Source: Dechloromonas sp. (lineage in GTDB: Bacteria > Pseudomonadota > Gammaproteobacteria > Burkholderiales > Rhodocyclaceae). From it: a stretch of DNA of 64,000 nt. Each line of letters starts with the position of its first letter. The stretch's first letter is position 1. The position numbers and the translations under genes are program-made. The stretch is from positions 122,196 through 186,195 of the forward strand of contig JAQTXC010000001.1 in the NCBI GenBank assembly GCA_028689015.1, given 5' to 3'. Below the pieces are notes generated by a model, which did no database searches, had not been told where the DNA came from, and worked only from the letters and a program-made list of their open reading frames with translations. This document shows, piece by piece, positions 9,010 to 20,160 of this stretch.

Positions 9010-11247
9010 ATGTCCGCAGGCAAGTCCAAGATTATCTATACGCTCACTGACGAGGCGCCGCTGCTGGCGACTTGTGCATTTTTGCCCATCATCCGCACCT
9101 TCGCCGGTCCGGCCGGTGTTGAAATCGAGAAAAGCGATATTTCAGTTTCCGCCCGCGTTCTCGCTGAGTTTTCCGAGTTTCTGACTGAGGAACAGCGGGT
9201 GCCGAACACCCTGGCTGACCTGGGCGCCCGCACCCTGCTGCCGGAAACCAACATTATCAAGCTGCCGAACATTTCGGCCTCGGTCGCCCAGCTCAAAGCC
9301 TGCGTCAAGGAATTGCAGGCCAAGGGTTATGCCATTCCCGATTACCCGGAAGTGCCGAGCAGCGACGAGGAAAAGTCGATCGTTGCCCGCTACGGCAAGT
9401 GCCTGGGGTCTGCGGTTAACCCGGTACTGCGCGAAGGTAACTCCGACCGTCGTGCGCCGCTGGCCGTCAAAAACTACGCCCGCAAGAACCCGCATTCGAT
9501 GGGCAAGTGGGTGTCGTGGTCGCAGACTCACGTTTCGCACATGCATGGGGGTGATTTCTACCATGGCGAAAAATCAATCACGCTGGACAAGCCGCGTCGC
9601 GTGCGCATGGAGTTGATCGCCAAGGGCGGCAAGCGCACCGTGCTCAAGCCGGAAGTGAAGTTGCTGGCTGGCGAAATCATCGACTCGATGTTCATGAGCA
9701 AGAAGGCCCTGTGCGATTTCTACGAAAGCGAACTGGAGGATTGCCGCAATTCCGGCATTCTGTTCTCGCTGCACGTCAAGGCGACGATGATGAAGGTGTC
9801 GCACCCCATCGTTTTCGGTCACTGCGTCAAGATCTTCTACAAGGAAGCCTTTGAGAAGCACGGTGACCTGTTCAACGAACTGGGTATCAACGTCAATAAT
9901 GGCATGGTCGATCTGTATGAAAAGATCAAGACCCTGCCGGAATCGAAGCGCGACGAGATCATCCGCGATCTGCACGCCTGCCAGGAGTACCGTCCGAAGC
10001 TGGCCATGGTGGACTCGGCCAAGGGCATTACCAACTTCCACTCGCCGAACGACATTATTGTCGATGCCTCGATGCCGGCGATGATCCGTTCCGGCGGCAA
10101 GATGTGGGGGGCCGACGGCAAGCAGTATGACGCCAAGTGCGTCATGCCGGAATCGACCTTTGCCCGCATCTATCAGGAGATGATCAACTTCTGCAAGACC
10201 AACGGCGCCTTCGATCCAAAGACCATGGGCACCGTTCCCAACGTCGGCCTGATGGCCCAGAAGGCCGAAGAATACGGTTCGCACGACAAGACCTTCGAAG
10301 TCACTGAAGATGGCATTGCCAACATCGTGGATATCGACAGCGGCGAAGTGCTGCTGACGCAGAATGTTGAAGCCGGCGACATCTGGCGCATGTGTCAGGT
10401 CAAGGATGCGCCGATCCGCGACTGGGTCAAGCTGGCCGTCACCCGCGCCCGCAACTCCGGCATGCCGGCCGTCTTCTGGCTGGACCCGTACCGTCCGCAC
10501 GAGAATGAGCTGATCAAGAAGGTCGAAACCTACCTTCAGGATTACGACACCAGCGGCCTGGAAATTCACATCATGTCGCAGGTTCGCGCCATGCGTTTCA
10601 CGCTGGAGCGCGTGATTCGTGGCCTCGATACCATTTCGGTGACTGGCAATATCCTGCGCGATTACCTGACCGACCTGTTCCCGATCATGGAACTGGGCAC
10701 CTCCGCCAAGATGCTGTCCATCGTCCCGCTGATGAACGGCGGCGGCATGTACGAAACCGGTGCTGGCGGTTCGGCCCCGAAGCACGTGCAACAGCTCACC
10801 GAAGAAAATCACCTGCGCTGGGATTCGCTGGGTGAGTTCCTGGCTCTGGCCGTGTCGCTCGAAGATCTCGGCATCAAGGAAGGCAATGTCCGTGCGCAAT
10901 TGCTGGCCAAGACGCTGGATGCGGCGACCGGTAAGCTGCTCGACAACCGCAAGTCGCCGTCGCCAAAAACCGGTGAACTCGACAACCGCGGTTCGCAGTT
11001 CTATCTGGCCATGTTCTGGGCCCAGGAACTGGCAGCGCAGAAGGAAGATGCCGAACTGGCCGCTCATTTTGCCAAGTTGGCCAAGACGCTGACCGACAAC
11101 GAGGCTCAGATTGTGGCCGAGTTGAAAATGGTTCAGGGGCAGCCAGTGGATATCGGTGGCTACTACAAGGCGGATTCCGAGAAGTGCAAGGCGGTTATGC
11201 GGCCGAGCCCGACGCTCAATGCGGCACTGAAAGCCGCCCGCCTCTAA
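9010..11247 (+). CDS. idh: Monomeric NADP-dependent isocitrate dehydrogenase
   Basis: A protein of 745 residues, the length of the monomeric IDH-II family, which is unrelated in fold size to the ~415-residue dimeric enzymes. It oxidises isocitrate to 2-oxoglutarate and makes NADPH. Recognisable blocks are [58 protein letters not shown] and [15 protein letters not shown]. The start ATG follows AAGGGG at a suitable distance. It is divergent from aceK and is closed by a strong terminator before icd, so it is its own unit. The co-occurrence with dimeric icd 220 bp downstream is noteworthy. Confidence 0.95.
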   Translation: MSAGKSKIIYTLTDEAPLLATCAFLPIIRTFAGPAGVEIEKSDISVSARVLAEFSEFLTEEQRVPNTLADLGARTLLPETNIIKLPNISASVAQLKACVKELQAKGYAIPDYPEVPSSDEEKSIVARYGKCLGSAVNPVLREGNSDRRAPLAVKNYARKNPHSMGKWVSWSQTHVSHMHGGDFYHGEKSITLDKPRRVRMELIAKGGKRTVLKPEVKLLAGEIIDSMFMSKKALCDFYESELEDCRNSGILFSLHVKATMMKVSHPIVFGHCVKIFYKEAFEKHGDLFNELGINVNNGMVDLYEKIKTLPESKRDEIIRDLHACQEYRPKLAMVDSAKGITNFHSPNDIIVDASMPAMIRSGGKMWGADGKQYDAKCVMPESTFARIYQEMINFCKTNGAFDPKTMGTVPNVGLMAQKAEEYGSHDKTFEVTEDGIANIVDIDSGEVLLTQNVEAGDIWRMCQVKDAPIRDWVKLAVTRARNSGMPAVFWLDPYRPHENELIKKVETYLQDYDTSGLEIHIMSQVRAMRFTLERVIRGLDTISVTGNILRDYLTDLFPIMELGTSAKMLSIVPLMNGGGMYETGAGGSAPKHVQQLTEENHLRWDSLGEFLALAVSLEDLGIKEGNVRAQLLAKTLDAATGKLLDNRKSPSPKTGELDNRGSQFYLAMFWAQELAAQKEDAELAAHFAKLAKTLTDNEAQIVAELKMVQGQPVDIGGYYKADSEKCKAVMRPSPTLNAALKAARL

Positions 11248-11288
11248 ACGCAGCTTGCCTGTCCGCGCCAGCGGCGGGCCTGCTGATC

Positions 11289-11325
11289 AAAAAAAGCGAA
11301 GATCTGACAGATCTTCGCTTTTTTT
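11289..11325 (+). terminator. Bidirectional-looking terminator after idh
   Basis: A 15-bp inverted repeat around GAC: A-run plus GCGAAGATCT (11289-11305) and AGATCTTCGC plus T-run (11309-11325). The A-run and T-run on both flanks allow function on either strand. Confidence 0.9.
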
Positions 11326-11340
11326 ATTGGTTTTGGCGGG

Positions 11341-11370
11341 TCGACCGCGATTGGCCTTTTGCGACATAAT
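11341..11370 (+). promoter_or_regulatory. Candidate sigma-70 promoter of icd
   Basis: TCGACC at 11341-11346 and CATAAT at 11365-11370 are separated by 18 bases and lie about 100 bases before icd. The -10 box is good, the -35 box matches four of six positions. The -35 overlaps one of the frequent GTCGACCGC sequences. Confidence 0.4.
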
Positions 11371-11469
11371 CCTCGTCACTGTCCGTGGCCGCTTGTCAGG
11401 TGGCGGACTATCCCGCACCAGGGATTCATTATTGACCAGCTCGTCCGATAACAACGCACAGGAGTGGCT

Positions 11470-12711
<1,242 letters not shown>

Positions 12712-12738
12712 TTGCGTTTACTTTGTGCTTGAATGAGG

Positions 12739-12764
12739 CCCCCGCTCGCGGGGGTTTCTTTTTT
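12739..12764 (+). terminator. Rho-independent terminator after icd
   Basis: CCCCCG (12739-12744), loop CTCG, CGGGGG (12749-12754), then TTTCTTTTTT. It separates icd from murI and argues against any murI start upstream of it. Confidence 0.9.
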
Positions 12765-12785
12765 CGGCTAGCTGCAGGTGCGTGT

Positions 12786-13583
12786 TTGAATCGTCATCCC
12801 ATTGCTGTCTTCGACTCCGGCCTCGGCGGCCTGACGGTCCTGCGGGCCTTGCGCGGTCAACTGCCGCAGGAAGATTTTTTTTATTACGCCGATACCCGTT
12901 ATCTGCCTTACGGCGATCGCCCGGAAGCCTTCATTCGCGAACGTGGTGTGCGCATTGCCGAAGGCTTGGCGGCACGGGGCGCCAAGGCGCTGGTGATTGC
13001 CTGTAATACCGCGACAGCGGCGGCAGCCGAAGCCATCCGGGCGGCGGTCAGTTTGCCGGTGGTGGCGCTCGAACCGGGCGTCAAGCCGGCGGCAGCGCTC
13101 AGCAGGCGTGGCGTCGTTGGCGTGCTGGCGACAACCCGTACTTTGCACAGCGCGCGTTTTCAGCGCTTGGTGGCCAGCCATGCGGGTCATTTGCAGGTGC
13201 TGGCCCAGGCATGTCCGGGCTTGGCCGATGCGATCGAAGTGCATGGCGCACATAGCCCGGCCGTGGACGAATTGCTTGATCGTTTTATACCGCCACTGAC
13301 GCAAGCCGGGGTGGATGTTGTGGTTTTGGGATGTACCCATTACCCGTGGGTCGCTGAGGGCATTGCCCGTCGCTTGCCCGATACCTGCCAATTGCTCGAT
13401 ACCGGCGAGGCAGTGGCTCGGCAACTGGCGCGTTTGCTGCAAGCCGGTAGTCTGTTGGGTGGGGGGCAGGGGCGCTTGGTGATGGCGACCAGTGGCCAGC
13501 CCGCCTGGGTTGATGCCACGGTCAACCGCCTGTGGCAGCATGATTTCGGGCAACGTCTGCCCGTTCAATATTGGGAGCCCTGA
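12786..13583 (+). CDS. murI: Glutamate racemase
   Basis: Makes D-glutamate for peptidoglycan. The two catalytic cysteines sit in ACNTATAAA (about residue 72) and GCTHYPWV (about 183), and the N-terminal DSGLGGLTVLRAL motif is clear. I place the start at TTG 12786, giving about 265 residues as expected for the family, with AGGTG six bases before it. An in-frame ATG at 12723 lies upstream of the icd terminator and would add an atypical extension. The stop is one base from the next gene, so murI and the CoA-transferase are likely co-transcribed. Confidence 0.92.
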   Translation: MNRHPIAVFDSGLGGLTVLRALRGQLPQEDFFYYADTRYLPYGDRPEAFIRERGVRIAEGLAARGAKALVIACNTATAAAAEAIRAAVSLPVVALEPGVKPAAALSRRGVVGVLATTRTLHSARFQRLVASHAGHLQVLAQACPGLADAIEVHGAHSPAVDELLDRFIPPLTQAGVDVVVLGCTHYPWVAEGIARRLPDTCQLLDTGEAVARQLARLLQAGSLLGGGQGRLVMATSGQPAWVDATVNRLWQHDFGQRLPVQYWEP

Positions 13584-13584
13584 A

Positions 13585-14784
13585 ATGAGCGAAACACCCA
13601 AACCCTTGGCTGGCCTCAAGGTGGTCGAACTCGGGACCTTGATTGCCGGCCCCTTCTGCACGCGCATTCTGGCCGAGTTTGGCGCCGAGGTGATCAAGGT
13701 CGAGTCCCCTGACGGTGGCGACCCGCTACGCCAATGGCGCAAGCTGTATGACGGAACCTCCTTGTGGTGGTACGTGCAGGCGCGCAACAAGAAGTCGGTG
13801 ACGGCCAATCTCAAGCACCCGGAGGGCCGTGAATTCGTCCGTCGGCTGATTGCCGAGGCCGACATTCTGGTCGAGAATTTTCGCCCGGGTGTGCTGGAGA
13901 AATTCGAGCTGGGCTGGGATGACCTGCGCGCCGAAAACCCCGGCCTGGTCATGGTCCGGTTGTCGGGCTTCGGCCAGACCGGGCCGTACAAGGAGCAGCC
14001 GGGCTTTGGTGCAGTGGGTGAGTCGATGGGCGGCCTGCGTTACATCACCGGCTTTCCGGATCGGCCGCCGGTGCGCACCGGCATTTCCATCGGGGATTCG
14101 ATTGCTGCTCTGTGGGGGGCGATCGGCGCGCTGATGGCTTTGCGCCACAAGGAAGTGAATGGCGGGCTGGGGCAGGTGGTCGATGTCGCGCTGTATGAAG
14201 CGGTTTTTGCGATGATGGAATCGATGGTGCCGGAGTTCGATGTCTTTGGCTTCGTCCGCGAACGGACCGGCAACATCATGCCCGGCATTACCCCATCCAA
14301 CACCCATACCACCCGCGATGGCAAGCATGTGACCATCGGCGCCAATGGTGATGCCATTTTCAAGCGTTTCATGCGCGCCATCGGGCGCGACGACCTGGCT
14401 GACGACCCCGGTCTGGCCGATAACGCCGGGCGCGATGCGCGGCGTGACGAGGTCTATGCCTTGATCGACAGTTGGTGTGCGCAGCACGACGAAGCCGATA
14501 TCCTGCGTGTGCTGGCAGCGGCCGAGGTGCCGTCGTCGCGGGTCTATTCTGCGGTCGACATGCTGGCTGACCCGCAATTCATCGCCCGCCAGATGTTTGA
14601 GTCGGCGACCTTGCCGGACGGCCAAGCCTTTCGTCTGCCCGGTATCGTCCCTAAATTGTCAGCCACACCCGGCGGCACTGCCTGGATTGGACCGGCATTG
14701 GGCGAGCATACGGACCGCGTGCTGGCGGCCCTCGGCTACGATGCGGCGGCCATTGCCCGGTTACATGCGGCAGGTGCGGTTTAG
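13585..14784 (+). CDS. Family III CoA-transferase (CaiB/BaiF type)
   Basis: A protein of 399 residues with the family opening LAGLKVVELGTLIAGPFCTR, the ADIL(V)ENFRPGVLEK block, the RLSGFGQTGPY block and the region ISIGDSIAALWGAIGALMAL that carries the catalytic aspartate in this family (DSI, about residue 171). Members move CoA between acids such as formyl/oxalyl, succinyl, carnitine or aromatic acids. Nothing nearby names the substrate; it follows murI by one base, which seems to be a transcriptional convenience. The name is secure at family level only. Confidence 0.85.
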   Translation: MSETPKPLAGLKVVELGTLIAGPFCTRILAEFGAEVIKVESPDGGDPLRQWRKLYDGTSLWWYVQARNKKSVTANLKHPEGREFVRRLIAEADILVENFRPGVLEKFELGWDDLRAENPGLVMVRLSGFGQTGPYKEQPGFGAVGESMGGLRYITGFPDRPPVRTGISIGDSIAALWGAIGALMALRHKEVNGGLGQVVDVALYEAVFAMMESMVPEFDVFGFVRERTGNIMPGITPSNTHTTRDGKHVTIGANGDAIFKRFMRAIGRDDLADDPGLADNAGRDARRDEVYALIDSWCAQHDEADILRVLAAAEVPSSRVYSAVDMLADPQFIARQMFESATLPDGQAFRLPGIVPKLSATPGGTAWIGPALGEHTDRVLAALGYDAAAIARLHAAGAV

Positions 14785-14793
14785 ACTGTGGGA

Positions 14794-15336
14794 TCAGCGC
14801 AAACGGAAACTGACGGGCAGTAGCATGTCGCGCGGCGTATCGGCCGGCAGTGAGCGCAACTGGCGCACCGCCCGCAGGGCGGCGTCGTCGAGGAGGGGGT
14901 GGCCACTGCTTGCTTCGACGCGGGCGGCCGCCACGGCACCGCTTTCATCAACCAGCAGCAGGACCAGGACTTCGCCTTCGATGCCCTGACGGCGGGCAGC
15001 TTCCGGGTAGTACAAGCCTTGAGCTTGCTGGTCGCTGAATTGTTGTCGGATGTGCTCGCTCCAGGTTTTGGGGGTGTGCACGCGGTCGACCGTCGAGTGG
15101 GTCCTTTTTTTGTTCCTTTCCGGCGGTGCTCGCTCGGCCTTGGTGGGTGGTTCGGGCAGGCTGAGCGGCAGTGCGCTGGGCGTAGCAGGCGTCGGTGGGG
15201 TGGCCAGCGTGGCCTTGAGGGGCGGCGCCGCGGATGGCGGCACAGGGCTGGCTGGGGCCGCGCTCAGGAAAGGCGCGCCGTGCAGCAGCAAGGACAGGCC
15301 CAGGGCCGGCCACAGCGGGCGCATCAAGGACAACAT
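14794..15336 (-). CDS. TonB-family energy transducer, short
   Basis: A protein of about 180 residues with an N-terminal hydrophobic segment (LWPALGLSLLLHGAPFLSA), a Pro/Ala-rich spacer, a basic patch (ERNKKRTHST) and a C-terminal TonB domain (YYPEAARRQGIEGEVLVLLL and SSGHPLLDDAALRAVRQL). TonB proteins couple the proton motive force to outer-membrane receptors through ExbBD, none of which is next to it. I favour the start at 15336; an ATG at 15387 would lie inside the divergent ankyrin gene. The spacer is short for spanning the periplasm, so a specialised role is possible. Confidence 0.75.
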   Translation of the reverse strand: MLSLMRPLWPALGLSLLLHGAPFLSAAPASPVPPSAAPPLKATLATPPTPATPSALPLSLPEPPTKAERAPPERNKKRTHSTVDRVHTPKTWSEHIRQQFSDQQAQGLYYPEAARRQGIEGEVLVLLLVDESGAVAAARVEASSGHPLLDDAALRAVRQLRSLPADTPRDMLLPVSFRLR

Positions 15337-15369
15337 GAGAGAATCGGGGCTGACTGAATGAGGGAGAGT

Positions 15370-16410
15370 ATGCAGGTGAGCAAGCACATGACGCGCTGGA
15401 GTCTGGCCATGATAATCGGGATTGCCGGAATTGTTCCGGTTCAGGCAGCCATTTGGGCCAGCGATGAAGGGCAGTTACCGACCCCGACCGCATTGTCTAC
15501 CCAGCTCGAACTGGGTGATCTGGCCCAGGCCAAGGCCTGGCTGGCGGCTGGTTTGCCACCTGATTTCATGGGCAGCCGGATCGGCTCCGGGTTGATGATC
15601 GGTGCCTGGGAGGGGCATGTGGCCTTGATGGAGCTTTTTCTGGCGAGTGGGGCCGACATCAACCGGGTTAACGCGAATGGCGAGTCTGCTTTGGCGCTGG
15701 CCGCCTGGCGGGGGCAAACGGCGGCCGTTGATTGGTTGCTGGCGCATGGTGCCCAGCTCAATACCGCAGGGCGGCGCTGGTCGGCGCTGCATTACGCGGT
15801 GTTTGCCGGACACGAGGCGCTGGCAAACGACTTGCTGGCGCGGGGGGCGGACATCAATGCCCAAAGCCCCAACGGGTCCAGCGTGTTGATGATGGCGGTG
15901 TATGAGGGGCGTGAAACCTTGGCTCGCCAGCTGATTGAAAAAGGGGCTGATCGCCGGCTGAAAAATGATTGGGGCGAGGGGGCGCTGGACTGGGCGATGC
16001 GCGGCAATCGGCTGAATATTGCCCGACTGGTCAGCGATCCGCAGGAATTCAATACGGCGGTGAGTCAACCGCGCGACAGTTGGGGCGCTGCGCCGCGCTC
16101 GGTGTTCATGTCCAAGGCGCTGGAAGATTTGCTGACCATGCGTCAGGCCCTGGCCGAGCGCAAGATGTCCACCGAGGTCATCGACCGGCGAATTGCTGCC
16201 GAACGGATGCGGATTGTTCGCGCTGAATTCGACCGCCCGGCGACGCCGCAGAAAGCCGTGACGCTGGAAGTGTCGGCCAGTCGCAGCAAGGCCGACCAGC
16301 AATCGATCCGCATTGTACCGACCGGCAAGGCGGCCCCACCGGTCTATCAAGTGCCGCCGGCGACCTACTTCGGAAAACCGCGCATGCCGGTGCCAACGCG
16401 CAATTACTGA
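15370..16410 (+). CDS. Exported ankyrin-repeat protein
   Basis: A protein of 346 residues. A signal peptide (hydrophobic run to about VPVQAAIWA) is followed by five to six ankyrin repeats from about residue 45 to 230 (for example GESALALAAWRGQTAAVDWL, WSALHYAVFAGHEALANDLL and SSVLMMAVYEGRETLARQLI). The C-terminal ~110 residues are basic, helical and of unknown fold. ATG 15370 is chosen for the GGGAG just upstream. Bacterial periplasmic ankyrin proteins often bind partner proteins, but no partner can be named. It is divergent from the TonB-like gene and converges on the response regulator, overlapping it by 7 bases. Confidence 0.8.
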   Translation: MQVSKHMTRWSLAMIIGIAGIVPVQAAIWASDEGQLPTPTALSTQLELGDLAQAKAWLAAGLPPDFMGSRIGSGLMIGAWEGHVALMELFLASGADINRVNANGESALALAAWRGQTAAVDWLLAHGAQLNTAGRRWSALHYAVFAGHEALANDLLARGADINAQSPNGSSVLMMAVYEGRETLARQLIEKGADRRLKNDWGEGALDWAMRGNRLNIARLVSDPQEFNTAVSQPRDSWGAAPRSVFMSKALEDLLTMRQALAERKMSTEVIDRRIAAERMRIVRAEFDRPATPQKAVTLEVSASRSKADQQSIRIVPTGKAAPPVYQVPPATYFGKPRMPVPTRNY

Positions 16411-17033
16411 GCGTCGCGCGGTGTTGATTGCAAACTCATCACCGCCGTGACCAGTTCGGCCAGGGTGCGCACGGCCATCTTGTCCATTACCCGCGCCCGA
16501 TGCGCTTCAACGGTTTTCATGCTGATCGCCAGTGTGTCGGCAATCTGCTTGTTGAGCTTGCCGGCGACGACCAGTTCCATGACTTCCCGTTCGCGCTGCG
16601 TTAGTTGGTCGATGCGGTGATTGATCGCCTCGTGCTGCTGGCGACGGCTGCTCAGTTGCTGTTCGAGTTCGAGCGCCCGCCGGATGCGATTGAGGAGATC
16701 TTCGTTATGGAAGGGCTTTTCGATGAAATCGCAGGCGCCGCGTTGCAGTGCGCTGACCGCCATCGGGACGTCGCCATGACCGGTGACGAAGATGATTGGC
16801 AGGGGCGACCCCAAGGCGTCGAGTTTTTCATGGAGTTCGAGGCCACTCATTTCCGGCATCCGGACATCAAGTACCAGGCAACCGTGCATGTCGTCATGGC
16901 GGGCAGCCAGGAAGCTTTCGCCAGAGGGGAAACAGGCCACCGGGAAACCTTCGCCTTCCAGTAGCCAGGTCATTGAGTCGCGCATCGCGTCGTCGTCGTC
17001 GACGACATAGATAATTTGCTGGGCTTCATTCAT
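16404..17033 (-). CDS. FixJ/TodT-family response regulator
   Basis: A protein of 209 residues with an N-terminal receiver (acidic DDDD near residue 12-15, phosphoacceptor D56 in LVLDVRMPEMSG, lysine in IEKPF) and a C-terminal LuxR-type helix-turn-helix (LTQREREVMELVVAGKLNKQ). It should bind DNA when phosphorylated by the kinase encoded just upstream. Its start at 17033 overlaps the kinase stop by 8 bases, so the two are translationally coupled. Target genes are unknown; the lrgAB pair ahead of the kinase is the nearest candidate. Confidence 0.92.
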   Translation of the reverse strand: MNEAQQIIYVVDDDDAMRDSMTWLLEGEGFPVACFPSGESFLAARHDDMHGCLVLDVRMPEMSGLELHEKLDALGSPLPIIFVTGHGDVPMAVSALQRGACDFIEKPFHNEDLLNRIRRALELEQQLSSRRQQHEAINHRIDQLTQREREVMELVVAGKLNKQIADTLAISMKTVEAHRARVMDKMAVRTLAELVTAVMSLQSTPRDAQ

Positions 17034-19425
17034 CGGTGATCTCGCTGGCATTTTCAATGGGGACAGTGAAGTGGAAGATGCTGCCGCCATCACGCTGGGT
17101 CTCGACCCACAGTCGGCCCTGGTGAAACTCGATGATCGAGCGGCAGATGGCTAGACCGATGCCCATGCCATCCGGCTTGGTGGTGAAGAAGGGGGCAAAA
17201 ATTCGTTCGATGTCGTCTTCGGCCAGGCCATGACCGTGGTCGGTAATGCTGATTTCGGCCATTCGCTCATCGAGCGGGCGAGCGCGAATCTCAAGCTGGC
17301 GGCGTTCCGGCGCCAAGTCATTCATCGCTTCGATGCCATTCTTGATCAGGTTGAGCAGCACTTGTTCGATCATGATGCGGTCGACAACGATACGCGGCAA
17401 GTTTTCCGGGATGGCGACGATGATTTGTGTGCTGGTGCGGCGCGCTTCGATGTCGGCAAAGGCGCGGGTTTCCTCGATCAGATCGGCGAGCGCAACCGCT
17501 TGCCGGTTGGGTTCGCCTTTTTTCACCATGTCGCGCATGCGGCGAATGATCTTGCCTGCCCGTTCAGCCTGATCAGAGGCTTTTTGCATGGCGGCGAGCA
17601 GATCGTCCAGCCGGTAATTACCGGCCTGCATGCGCTTGACGCAGCCGGCGCAGTAGTTGGCGATGGCCGACAAGGGCTGGTTTAACTCATGGGCCAGCGA
17701 CGAGGCCATTTCGCCCATGGTGATCAGACGCGAGGTTTGTTCCAGACGCTTCTGCTGCTGCTGGTTAACCTCGTCGATGTGTTTGCGGTCGGTGATGTCG
17801 GCGGCAATCTGGACCCGCACGGTTCGTCCATCCACCCAGCGAATTGCCCGTTCATGGACGTGATACCAGTGGCCGGACAGTTGGTGGCGTACCTCGCCGT
17901 CGAATAATTCGTAGGGTAGCTGGTCGACCGTGAGCAAGGCGGGATCTTGCCGCATGGCATCGATATCGGGGCGGCAGGCCGTAGTGAGTGTTGCTGAGTC
18001 GCGGCCGACGGCATCGAAGCCGAAAATGCTCTGGAAGGCGCGATTGGCAAAGAGGATTTCTCCAGTCTGCACGTCGGCGACATGGACCGCCGAGTCCAGC
18101 CCGTCGATGACCGTGACGAAGCGTTCATGCGCCCGCTCGAGTTCGACGCGAACGCGCTTGGGCTCGGTGATGTCGTTCATCGACGCCATCCAGCCGATTT
18201 GCCGGCCACTGGTCTCAATCAGCGGCGAGAAATAGAGGCGGACATCGAAGCGTTCGCCGTTGCGCCGCATGATGCGCATTTCAAAACCGCTGGCTGGTGC
18301 CTTGCCTGCCAGCGCCTGATCGACGTTGCGCTGTAATTGATCCATTTCTTCCGGCGGCCAGTAGGGGTAGGGCGGTTTGATGCCGACGAGTTCGCTTTCG
18401 CTGTAGCCAGTCATCCGGCAAAAGGCAGCATTGACGAAGGTGATGCGGCCTTCCAGGTCGATGGCGCGCAGGCCGGTGATTACCGAATTAGACATGGCCT
18501 GGCGGAAGGCATAGGCAGCACGCAGCTGTTCTTCCGTGTTGGCCCGGTGCTGGGCGTGGCGGCGTAGCTGAATCAGGGTGACGGTGGCGATCAGTGTCAG
18601 GGTGATGATCAATGCGGCGGGCAGCAGCGGTAGCCAGGCGCCACCGCTGCGGTAGGCGACGACATCAAGACCCAAACGGTTGTTGGGCAGGTCTATGCTG
18701 AACGAGCCGGAGATCTTGCGCTCGGTCGGTTGAACTGACGAATTGCGGAATACTTCGCGATTGGCTTCGTCGAGCACCGTGAGATGGTAGCGGGTGGTAA
18801 ATACCGCCGGCAGGTTGGCGCGCAGCAGGGTTTCCAACGATTGCATGGCGACAAAGGCGCCGGCGTCGGCGCTGCCGCGCTGGACCGGAATGATCAGGTC
18901 GTGGGCCGGCCGGCCGAGGGCATCCGGATAGTCGTTGGAGACGACTTCATGGTGGCGTAGCAAGGCGGTTTGCAGCGCAGCGAGGCGGGCACCGCTGAGT
19001 TGTTCGCCGACAAAGGTGACATTCGATTCATTGGGTGCCACCCATTCCACCTTGCCACTGGTGCTCAGCCAGACGATGGCCTGGATCTCCGGGTTGTCGC
19101 GAACGTAGCGACCGGCTTTGACCTGGAAGCCTTCGTAGTCGAGCTGACGAAACTCCTGGTCACGTCCCAGTTCGGTGATGAAATCAAGGTGGGCATGCAG
19201 CCGATTGGCCAGGGTGCGCTCGGCCCAGTGCATATCGCCTTCGAGGGCGGAACGGGCAGTATCGAGTTCTCGCCATTGCAGTAGAGCGGTGACGATCAGC
19301 ATGGCTAGCGCAAACGCACCGATGGCGACATAGGGGGCATTCCACAGCCAGGTCTGGCCGGGAACGCCAGTTTGGCGTTGTGAAAACATGCCCCGATTCT
19401 TCGTCGACCGTGGGCGCGAGGCCAT
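17026..19425 (-). CDS. PAS-containing membrane sensor histidine kinase
   Basis: A protein of 799 residues. Two transmembrane helices (about 31-52 and 272-294) bracket a periplasmic sensor of ~220 residues. Two cytoplasmic PAS domains follow (about 305-430 and 435-550; motifs FVNAAFCRMTGYSESELVG and FANRAFQSIFGFDAVG), then a HisKA domain with LAHELNQPLSAIANYCAGC (histidine at about 577) and an HATPase with NLIKNGIEAM and GMGIGLAICRSIIE. The architecture is FixL/TodS/DctB-like. The gene starts 12 bases after lrgB and overlaps the regulator gene, so lrgA-lrgB-kinase-regulator look like one operon. A start at 19389 (MFSQRQTG) is an alternative. Confidence 0.9.
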   Translation of the reverse strand: MASRPRSTKNRGMFSQRQTGVPGQTWLWNAPYVAIGAFALAMLIVTALLQWRELDTARSALEGDMHWAERTLANRLHAHLDFITELGRDQEFRQLDYEGFQVKAGRYVRDNPEIQAIVWLSTSGKVEWVAPNESNVTFVGEQLSGARLAALQTALLRHHEVVSNDYPDALGRPAHDLIIPVQRGSADAGAFVAMQSLETLLRANLPAVFTTRYHLTVLDEANREVFRNSSVQPTERKISGSFSIDLPNNRLGLDVVAYRSGGAWLPLLPAALIITLTLIATVTLIQLRRHAQHRANTEEQLRAAYAFRQAMSNSVITGLRAIDLEGRITFVNAAFCRMTGYSESELVGIKPPYPYWPPEEMDQLQRNVDQALAGKAPASGFEMRIMRRNGERFDVRLYFSPLIETSGRQIGWMASMNDITEPKRVRVELERAHERFVTVIDGLDSAVHVADVQTGEILFANRAFQSIFGFDAVGRDSATLTTACRPDIDAMRQDPALLTVDQLPYELFDGEVRHQLSGHWYHVHERAIRWVDGRTVRVQIAADITDRKHIDEVNQQQQKRLEQTSRLITMGEMASSLAHELNQPLSAIANYCAGCVKRMQAGNYRLDDLLAAMQKASDQAERAGKIIRRMRDMVKKGEPNRQAVALADLIEETRAFADIEARRTSTQIIVAIPENLPRIVVDRIMIEQVLLNLIKNGIEAMNDLAPERRQLEIRARPLDERMAEISITDHGHGLAEDDIERIFAPFFTTKPDGMGIGLAICRSIIEFHQGRLWVETQRDGGSIFHFTVPIENASEITDE

Positions 19426-19437
19426 AGGGACTTACCC

Positions 19438-20160
19438 TTAGCGGACCAGCCACTGGCTGATCAGAGGCAGCAACAGCGCGGTGAGCAGGCCGTTCAGGCC
19501 CATGGCCAGGGCGGCGAAAGCACCGCTTTGCTCGTTGACCTGCAGTGCCCGCGCCGTACCGATACCGTGCGAGGCGACACCCAAGGCAAAACCGCGAATC
19601 GCCGGATCATGGACCTTGATGGCATCGAAAATGTGGCGGGCGCTGATGGCACCGAGCACCCCGGTAAAAATAACCAGCACGGCGGTCAGCGATGGCAGGC
19701 CACCGATGCGTTCAGCAATGCCCATGGCGATCGGCGTGGTGACTGACTTGGGTGCCAGCGACAATTGGGTGCTGGCGCTTGCACCGAAAAGCCGGCCGAC
19801 CAGGACGGCCGAGACGATGGCTGTCAGACTACCGGCGAGCAAGCCGGCGAGGATCGGAGTGAGCAGGCTGCGCACCCGGCGAAATTGCGTGTACAGCGGC
19901 ACGGCCAGGGCGACAGTAGCCGGGCCAAGCATGAAGTGCACGAATTGCGCACCAGCAAAATAGGTTTCATAGGCTGTTCCGGTCAACCAAAGAAAAATGG
20001 CCAAAATGGCGACGGCAATCATGACCGGGTTGGCCAGCGGATGCTGACCGGAGCGCTGGAAAAGGGCAAAGGCTGTCTGGTAGGCAAGCAGGGTCAGGGT
20101 CAGGCCGAGCAGCGGCGATGCCGCCAGGTAAACCCAGATCTGGGCGATGGGTTCGGTCAT
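19438..20160 (-). CDS. lrgB: LrgB/CidB-family membrane protein
   Basis: A protein of 240 residues with about seven transmembrane segments and the family blocks LAPKSVTTPIAMGIAERIGG and RGFALGVASHGIGTARALQ. LrgAB proteins were described as antiholin-like and, in Bacillus and Streptococcus, as pyruvate transporters. The ATG at 20160 overlaps the lrgA stop by four bases. A two-component system follows within 12 bases, reminiscent of LytST control of lrgAB in Gram-positives, although this kinase/regulator pair is of a different family. Confidence 0.9.
   Translation of the reverse strand: MTEPIAQIWVYLAASPLLGLTLTLLAYQTAFALFQRSGQHPLANPVMIAVAILAIFLWLTGTAYETYFAGAQFVHFMLGPATVALAVPLYTQFRRVRSLLTPILAGLLAGSLTAIVSAVLVGRLFGASASTQLSLAPKSVTTPIAMGIAERIGGLPSLTAVLVIFTGVLGAISARHIFDAIKVHDPAIRGFALGVASHGIGTARALQVNEQSGAFAALAMGLNGLLTALLLPLISQWLVR

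Noticed and set aside
9574..11067. 497-codon frame antisense to idh
   Set aside because: Codon-bias shadow of a well-supported monomeric isocitrate dehydrogenase; composition atypical (His/Gln/Arg-rich) and no domain.
12723..12785. Upstream ATG for murI
   Set aside because: It lies before the icd terminator, and the extension is not part of the MurI family.
14794..16410. TonB-like and ankyrin genes as a functional pair
   Set aside because: Apart from divergent starts there is no shared motif or known partnership, so no system is claimed.
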